Position numbers and translations under genes: made by a program. Below the pieces are notes generated by a model. It worked only from the letters and a program-made list of their open reading frames with translations, was not told the DNA's origin and searched no databases. Of a DNA stretch of 33,717 bases, positions 29,263-33,717 are shown piece by piece. The first letter of the stretch is position 1. Each line of letters opens with the position of its first letter. The stretch comes from Kiloniellales bacterium (GTDB lineage Bacteria > Pseudomonadota > Alphaproteobacteria > Kiloniellales > JAKSDN01), in contig JASJEC010000079.1 in NCBI GenBank assembly GCA_030064845.1, positions 1 through 33,717 on the forward strand, given 5' to 3'.

Positions 29263-29339
29263 CATCCTTCGACAGGCTCAGGATGAGGGGAATTTCCGGA
29301 AACATACCGCCCTCACCCTGAGCTTGTCGAAGGGTGATG
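29263..29339. repeat. Inverted repeat, 'CATCCTTCGACAGGCTCAGG' type
   Basis: CATCCTTCGACAGGCTCAGG and the following ATGAGGG (29263-29289) pair imperfectly with CCCTCACCCTGAGCTTGTCG and the following AAGGGTGATG (29310-29339), around a 20-base loop. This motif is a widespread interspersed repeat in Proteobacteria. It sits between divergent genes (the oxygenase and trmFO), so it lies in or next to their promoters. It belongs to the same broad family as 27052-27209. Confidence 0.85.
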
Positions 29340-29421
29340 GTGCCGACCGGCAACACTATCAGCAGCCCGGGCAAGCCTCTGGGTCCTGGCAACCTAGGCG
29401 CGGCTTGGCTATATCAGGGCC

Positions 29422-30795
29422 ATGACGAAGCCCTCTCCCATCCACGTGGTTGGCGGCGGCCTGGCCGGCAGCGAGGCCGCCTGGCAGATCGCCCGCGCGG
29501 GTGTGCCCGTCGTGCTGCACGAGATGCGGCCCGCGCGCGGCACCGAGGCGCACCAGACCGACGGGCTGGCCGAGCTGGTCTGCTCCAACTCCTTCCGCTC
29601 CGACGACGCGGAGAACAACGCGGTCGGCCTGCTGCACGAGGAGATGCGCCGCCTCGGATCGCTGATCATGGGCGCGGGCGACCGGCACCGGGTGCCCGCG
29701 GGCGGCGCCATGGCGGTCGACCGGGAAGGCTTTTCAGAGGCCGTCACGGCACAGCTGGAGCAGGAGCCCCTGATCACCCTGCGCCGCGAGGAGGTCGACG
29801 GGCTGCCGCCGGCCGACTGGGACTCCGTGATCATCGCCACCGGGCCGCTGACCTCGCCGGCGCTCAGCGCGGCGGTCGCCGAGAAGACCGGCCAGGAGTA
29901 CCTCGCCTTCTTCGACGCCATCGCGCCGATCGTCTACAAGGACTCGATCGACTTCTCCAAGGCCTGGTTCCAGTCGCGCTACGACAAGGTCAGCCCCGGG
30001 ACCGAGGGCAGCGGCGCGGACTACATCAACTGCCCCCTGGACCGTGACCAGTACGAGGCCTTCATCCAGGCCTTGCTGTCCGGCGGCATGACCGAGTTCA
30101 AGGACTGGGAGAAGGACACGCCCTACTTCGAGGGCTGCCTGCCGATCGAGATCATGGCCGAACGGGGGATCGAGACGCTGCGCTTCGGCCCCATGAAGCC
30201 GGTCGGCCTGACCGACCCCAACAGCGACCGGCCGCCCCACGCCGTGGTCCAGCTGCGCCAGGACAACGCGCTGGGCACGCTCTACAACATGGTCGGCTTC
30301 CAGACCAAGCTGAAGTACGGCGAGCAGGCGCGCATCTTCCGCACGATCCCAGGCCTGGAGCAGGCCGAGTTCGCCCGCCTCGGCGGGCTGCACCGCAACA
30401 CCTTCCTCAATTCGCCCAGCCTGCTCGACGGCGAGCTGCGCCTGAAGGCGGAGCCGCGCCTGCGCTTCGCCGGTCAGATCACCGGCGTCGAAGGCTATGT
30501 GGAGTCGGCCGCGATGGGCCTCCTGGCCGGCCGCTTCGCCGCCGCCGAGCGGCTCGGCCTGGTCCAGGCGCCGCCGCCGGTCACCACGGCCCACGGGGCG
30601 CTGCTCAACCACATCACCGGCGGCGCCGAAGCCGCGACCTTCCAGCCCATGAACGTCAATTTCGGGCTCTTCCCGCCCCTGGAGCGGATCGGCGGCAAGC
30701 GGCTGCCCAAGAAGGCCCGCAAGCCCGCCATGGCCGCGCGGGCCCTGGCGGACCTGGGCGCCTGGCAGTCCGGCACCAGCGCGGCCGCCGAGTAG
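29422..30795 (+). CDS. trmFO: tRNA (uracil-54-C5) methyltransferase, folate/FAD-dependent
   Basis: This 457-residue enzyme methylates U54 of tRNA using methylenetetrahydrofolate and FAD. The FAD-binding [10 protein letters not shown] motif lies at 11-20, followed by V-C-S-N-S-F-R-S-D with catalytic-type Cys54. The second conserved Cys is Cys239 in [18 protein letters not shown] and F-L-N-S-P-S-L-L are also family marks, and G-Q-I-T-G-V-E-G-Y precedes the C-terminus. Length is normal. The gene ends 7 bp before the convergent NDUFAF6-like gene. The ribosome site is weak (CAGGG). Confidence 0.96.
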   Translation: MTKPSPIHVVGGGLAGSEAAWQIARAGVPVVLHEMRPARGTEAHQTDGLAELVCSNSFRSDDAENNAVGLLHEEMRRLGSLIMGAGDRHRVPAGGAMAVDREGFSEAVTAQLEQEPLITLRREEVDGLPPADWDSVIIATGPLTSPALSAAVAEKTGQEYLAFFDAIAPIVYKDSIDFSKAWFQSRYDKVSPGTEGSGADYINCPLDRDQYEAFIQALLSGGMTEFKDWEKDTPYFEGCLPIEIMAERGIETLRFGPMKPVGLTDPNSDRPPHAVVQLRQDNALGTLYNMVGFQTKLKYGEQARIFRTIPGLEQAEFARLGGLHRNTFLNSPSLLDGELRLKAEPRLRFAGQITGVEGYVESAAMGLLAGRFAAAERLGLVQAPPPVTTAHGALLNHITGGAEAATFQPMNVNFGLFPPLERIGGKRLPKKARKPAMAARALADLGAWQSGTSAAAE

Positions 30796-30802
30796 CGCCT
30801 CT

Positions 30803-31651
30803 TCAGTAGACGCCGCGCAGCCAGCCGAAGGTGAGCCGCCAGATATCCCCCGGGGATTCCGCGCCCAGCCGGGGATCGAAGGGGTCGTGACCGCTCCGCG
30901 CCAGGAGCGCGAGCTGGCGCCGGGCTAGGGTCGCGAGGCCGAGCGCGGGAAAGGCGGCGCGCGGAAGCTCGCCGCGGAGCGCCCGGGCCCGGTCGAGATG
31001 GCTCGCCGCGCGCCTCGCCAATCCCTCGACGATGGCGCGCAGCGCCGGCGAGGATTGCAGCTCGAAAAGCTCGCCCAGCGCCAGGCCCTGGGCCGCGATC
31101 TGATCGCGCGGCAGGTAGAGCCGCTTCTGCCGGGCGTGGAAAGGCACGGCGCGCAGAAGGCCGAGCAGCCCCCAGGCGAGACCCACGGCCCGCCCCGCCT
31201 CCTGAGCCGCGTCGCTGCTCTGGCCCAGGATCTCGAGCGCGAGCAGAGAGAGATTGGCCGAGGTCGCATCGACGTAGGCCTCCAGCTCGGGAAGATCTGC
31301 CGGCGGATCGGGGTCGAGATCGCCTTCCCGGGCGTCGATGAGAGCGTCGAAGCGCCCGCGGGTCAGCCCGTGCCGGGTCACGGCCCGGTGCAGCGGCTCG
31401 ACCACGGCGTGTCGCCGCGGCCTACCGTCGTAGATCTCGTCCAGGCTTTCGCGCCACCACTGGAAGCGGATCAGCCCCAGCGGCGCCTCGCTGACCACCT
31501 CGGCGGTCTTGGCGACCTCGAGGTTGAAGGCGTAGAGCGCGAAGAGGTCCTCGCGCCGCTCCGCGGACGCCAGCAGGCTCGCCAGGTAGCGGTCGCGGTC
31601 GTGGCGCCTGACCTCGCGGGCGCAGTAGGAAAGCGGATCGGCGGCGGCCAT
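30803..31651 (-). CDS. Squalene/phytoene synthase-like protein, NDUFAF6-type (probably non-catalytic)
   Basis: This 282-residue protein has the trans-isoprenyl synthase fold pattern (R-Y-L-A-S-L-L-A at the start, L-Y-A-F-N-L-E, G-L-L-G-L-L-R-A-V-P-F-H and L-Y-L-P-R-D-Q). The first Asp-rich motif is replaced by V-S-E-A-P-L-G. The second catalytic motif D-x-x-x-D is also missing: R-A-V-P-F-H-A-R-Q follows directly. The stretch R-F-Q-W-W-R-E-S-L-D-E-I-Y-D-G is typical of NDUFAF6, the mitochondrial complex I assembly factor, and of its alphaproteobacterial homologues. I therefore infer a role in respiratory complex I assembly rather than terpene synthesis. No good Shine-Dalgarno is visible. Confidence 0.85.
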   Translation of the reverse strand: MAAADPLSYCAREVRRHDRDRYLASLLASAERREDLFALYAFNLEVAKTAEVVSEAPLGLIRFQWWRESLDEIYDGRPRRHAVVEPLHRAVTRHGLTRGRFDALIDAREGDLDPDPPADLPELEAYVDATSANLSLLALEILGQSSDAAQEAGRAVGLAWGLLGLLRAVPFHARQKRLYLPRDQIAAQGLALGELFELQSSPALRAIVEGLARRAASHLDRARALRGELPRAAFPALGLATLARRQLALLARSGHDPFDPRLGAESPGDIWRLTFGWLRGVY

Positions 31652-31859
31652 GAGTGTTGTGTTACACCGCCATAGGGTCTAAACGGCTGGTCAAGAGAGG
31701 CGATCCGGGGAGGCCGGGGATGAGGCTTGGCAAGGCGTTCGGCGCTGTTCCATACTTCACCGGCTGAGGGATACGCTTCAGGGGTCCCGCCGACCGGCGC
31801 GACCCCTTCTCCATAACACATGGGGTCGGGTGACCCTTAGGGAAGAGGTCGGACATCCA

Positions 31860-32462
31860 ATGGCTGCCATCCTTACGAACCTCAGGAACACGGTGACCGC
31901 CGGTTTCGTTCTGGCGCTCGTGCTCTTCATCCTCTACTACGCCGTGCAGGGCTATTCGCACCCCGCTTTCGCAGCGTTCTTCTTCCGCTGGCTGCACGTC
32001 CTGAGCGGCGTGATGTGGATCGGGCTGTTGTGGTACTTCAACTTCGTCCAGATCCCCAACATGCCGAAAATCCCCGACGAGCAGAAGCCGGCGATCGGCA
32101 AGGTGATCGCGCCGGCCGCCCTCTGGTGGTTCCGCTGGGGCGCCATGGCGACCATCATCACCGGGCTGATCCTGGCCCACCTAAACGGTTATCTGGTCGA
32201 CGCGATCACGATCGGCGCCTCGGAAGGCTTCGCCGTGCCGAAGAACACCATGATCGGCATCGGCATGTGGCTCGGCACTATCATGTTTATCAACGTGTGG
32301 TTCGTGATCTGGCCGAACCAGAAGAAGGCGCTCGGCATCGTCGAGGCCGACGCCGACACCAAAGCGAAGTCGGCCCGCACCGCCATGCTGTTCTCGCGCA
32401 CCAACACGCTGCTCTCGGTGCCCATGCTCTTCGCCATGGTCTCGGCCCAAAACCTCTATTGA
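31860..32462 (+). CDS. PuuD-type urate oxidase (urate hydroxylase) membrane domain protein
   Basis: This 200-residue membrane protein matches the membrane domain of PuuD, which oxidises urate in the inner membrane and passes electrons to cytochrome c. It has about five hydrophobic segments, with F-F-F-R-W-L-H-V-L-S-G-V-M-W-I-G-L-L-W-Y-F-N-F and L-W-W-F-R-W-G-A-M-A-T as the most characteristic. The His in R-W-L-H is a likely haem or active-site residue. The C-terminal cytochrome c domain of full PuuD is absent, as in many short alphaproteobacterial relatives, so a urate function is not certain. I use the ATG at 31860; a GTG at 31830 would add ten residues. A textbook terminator follows. Confidence 0.85.
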   Translation: MAAILTNLRNTVTAGFVLALVLFILYYAVQGYSHPAFAAFFFRWLHVLSGVMWIGLLWYFNFVQIPNMPKIPDEQKPAIGKVIAPAALWWFRWGAMATIITGLILAHLNGYLVDAITIGASEGFAVPKNTMIGIGMWLGTIMFINVWFVIWPNQKKALGIVEADADTKAKSARTAMLFSRTNTLLSVPMLFAMVSAQNLY

Positions 32463-32487
32463 GGCCGCTCCGAGAGAACTCGGCAAC

Positions 32488-32519
32488 AGGGGGGCCTCAA
32501 GGGCCCCCCTTTCGTTTTT
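32488..32519 (+). terminator. Rho-independent terminator after the PuuD-type gene
   Basis: AGGGGGGCC (32488-32496) pairs perfectly with GGCCCCCCT (32502-32510) around a 5-base loop and is followed by TTCGTTTTT. It lies 26 bases after the stop codon and close to the end of the minus-strand Mth938 gene. Confidence 0.93.
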
Positions 32520-32531
32520 CCGGAATTCCGC

Positions 32532-32912
32532 TCAGTCGATCGCGATCAGCGCCGCGGCGACGTCGCGTCCCTCCGCCAGGAGGACGTTGTAGGTCCGGCA
32601 GGCGGCGCCCGTGTCCATCGGCTCCAATACGGGACCGGCCTCGCGGAGCTCTCGCCTGAGCCCGCCAGGCGGCATCGCCATCCTCGGCCCGCAGCCGAGC
32701 AGGAGCACCTCGGGAGGGTTCTCCCCGGCCCAGAGCGCCGTCAACCCGGCAAGTGTGATCTCCTCGATGCGCCGTACCGGCCAAGCCAGAGGCTGACGCT
32801 CCGGCCGCACCAGGATCGAGCCGGTCAGCGCCTCGCCGCCGACCCGAAAGCCGCCCCCGCCGTAGGCCTCGACGATCTGCCCGCCCGTGGGAATGAGGGA
32901 GGTGACTTCCAA
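32532..32912 (-). CDS. Mth938-domain protein (NDUFAF3-like)
   Basis: This protein of about 126 residues has the Mth938/DUF498 pattern: I-V-E-A-Y-G-G-G-G-F-R-V near the start, G-S-I-L-V, then P-E-V-L-L-L-G-C-G-P, V-L-E-P-M-D-T-G-A-A-C-R-T-Y-N-V-L and a final D-V-A-A-A-L-I. In mitochondria the homologue NDUFAF3 helps assemble complex I. I favour the TTG at 32912, with GAGG ten bases upstream; a GTG at 32978 would overlap secF by 38 bp and add a low-complexity Arg/Pro/Glu segment. It follows secF directly and is likely co-transcribed with it. The NDUFAF6-like gene lies 0.9 kb further on the same strand. Confidence 0.88.
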   Translation of the reverse strand: MEVTSLIPTGGQIVEAYGGGGFRVGGEALTGSILVRPERQPLAWPVRRIEEITLAGLTALWAGENPPEVLLLGCGPRMAMPPGGLRRELREAGPVLEPMDTGAACRTYNVLLAEGRDVAAALIAID

Positions 32913-32940
32913 CCGATCTTCTTCCTCTTCAGGGCCCCGA

Positions 32941-33717
32941 TCAGGCCTTGGAGGCGACCTCGGCCTCTCCCGGCTCACCCGAGTCCGGCAGCTCGCGCAC
33001 CTTCATGCGCTTCAGCAAGGGCACGGCCAGCCCGATCGAGGAATAGGTACCGATGGCCACCCCCCAGATCAGACCGAGAGTGAAGCCCTGGATCACCTGG
33101 CCGCCGAAGAGATAGAGAGAGAAGAGCGCCAGCAGCGTGGTGAAACTGGTCAAGAGCGTGCGCGACAGGGTCCGGTTGATCGCCATGTTGAACAGCGCGT
33201 CGGTATCCAGCTTCTTGTACTTGCGCATGGTCTCGCGCACCCGGTCGAACAGCACCACCGTGTCGTTGATCGAGTAGCCGGCGATGGTCAGCACGGCCGC
33301 CAGAGTGGCCAGGTTGAACTCGACGCCGGTCAAGGCGTAGAAGCCGATGGTCGTCACCACGTCGTGGGCCAGCGCGACCAGGGCGGCCAGGCTGAACTGC
33401 CACTCGAAGCGAAACCAGATGTAGAGCGCGATCCCGAGCAGCGACAAGACCGTGGCCAGGACGCCCGCGCGCTTGAGCTCGCTGCCGACCTTGGGGCCGA
33501 CGAACTCCGTGCGGCGATACTCCACGACCCGGTCGCCCAGCGCCTCCTTCACCCTTTCGATGGCGGCGATCTGGGCCTTCTCGTCACCCTCCTGGCGCTC
33601 GATATTGATCAGGACGTCATCGTCTTCGCCGAAGGTCTGCAGGGTCACCTCGCCCAGGCCGAGTCCGCCCAGGTCCGCGCGCATCGATGACAGGTCGGCC
33701 GGGCCGTCCGTCTGGAC
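32941..33717 (-). CDS. secF: Protein translocase subunit SecF (5' end outside window)
   Basis: About 258 residues of SecF are present; the start lies beyond the right edge. SecF works with SecD in the inner membrane to pull exported proteins through SecYEG with the proton-motive force. The visible part has the periplasmic P1 domain end (E-Y-R-R-T-E-F-V-G-P-K-V-G), then L-Y-I-W-F-R-F-E-W-Q-F, the diagnostic A-G-Y-S-I-N-D-T-V-V-L-F-D-R-V-R-E and N-R-T-L-S-R-T-L-L-T-S. Five transmembrane segments are visible, and the C-terminus is acidic. The reading frame continues without interruption to the edge, upstream of an internal ATG at 33684. Confidence 0.96.
   Translation of the reverse strand, partial: VQTDGPADLSSMRADLGGLGLGEVTLQTFGEDDDVLINIERQEGDEKAQIAAIERVKEALGDRVVEYRRTEFVGPKVGSELKRAGVLATVLSLLGIALYIWFRFEWQFSLAALVALAHDVVTTIGFYALTGVEFNLATLAAVLTIAGYSINDTVVLFDRVRETMRKYKKLDTDALFNMAINRTLSRTLLTSFTTLLALFSLYLFGGQVIQGFTLGLIWGVAIGTYSSIGLAVPLLKRMKVRELPDSGEPGEAEVASKA

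Noticed and set aside
30803-31651. A functional squalene or phytoene synthase
   Set aside because: Both Asp-rich catalytic motifs are missing and the sequence fits the NDUFAF6 group better.

Overview
The window reads as a GC-rich alphaproteobacterial chromosome, probably Rhodospirillales-like. The order uvrA / ssb / HU / gyrA / coaD / tRNA-Lys, the secF end next to an Mth938-domain gene, the SSB beginning S-G-S-V-N-K, and the frequent GTG/TTG starts all point that way. This assignment is inference from protein sequence and gene order, not from a database search.

Region 1 (1-10371) is the most unusual part. A minus-strand operon encodes a complete branched-chain-amino-acid-type (Liv/HAAT) ABC importer: LivH, LivM, the periplasmic binding protein, LivG and LivF. 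LivF is fused to a Tm-1-like (UPF0261) domain, and the next gene encodes the matching TIM-barrel 'PEP hydrolase-like' half of Tm-1. A flotillin-like gene follows and runs off the window. A divergent gene (7684-8376) encodes what looks like a degenerate copy of the same TIM barrel. A further gene (8644-10371) encodes a third copy fused to a degenerate AAA+ domain and a Fis-type helix-turn-helix. One small-molecule-binding fold therefore appears as an operon product, as a regulator's sensor domain and as a small stand-alone protein, all beside one importer. I infer a dedicated ligand uptake, processing and sensing system.

Region 2 (10500-17600) is a mosaic accessory region with lower GC in places. 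It holds an orphan small gene and a pair of single-pass membrane proteins sharing a W-[VI]-P-Q-Q motif, with a perfect FNR/FixK-type palindrome upstream. An MFS exporter-like gene and a BKACE (DUF849) enzyme follow. Remnants of a second MFS gene lie on both sides of this block: a C-terminal piece at 11084-11143 and an N-terminal piece at 15381-15545. An AT-rich membrane-anchored patatin-like lipase gene then lies just downstream of tRNA-Lys.

Region 3 (17600-25725) is housekeeping: tRNA-Lys, coaD, gyrA (TTG start), HU, ssb (TTG start) and divergent uvrA. Several palindromic interspersed repeats sit in its intergenic spaces, one of which includes the gyrA stop codon.

Region 4 (25795-33717) holds a class III nucleotide cyclase, an M20 allantoate/N-carbamoyl amino acid hydrolase, a 2OG-Fe(II) oxygenase, trmFO, an NDUFAF6-like phytoene-synthase relative, a PuuD-type urate oxidase membrane protein with a clear terminator, an Mth938/NDUFAF3-like protein and the 5'-truncated secF. 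Two large inverted repeats of the 'CCTTCGACAAG' type lie in its gaps. No CRISPR array, integrase, transposase or rRNA was seen.
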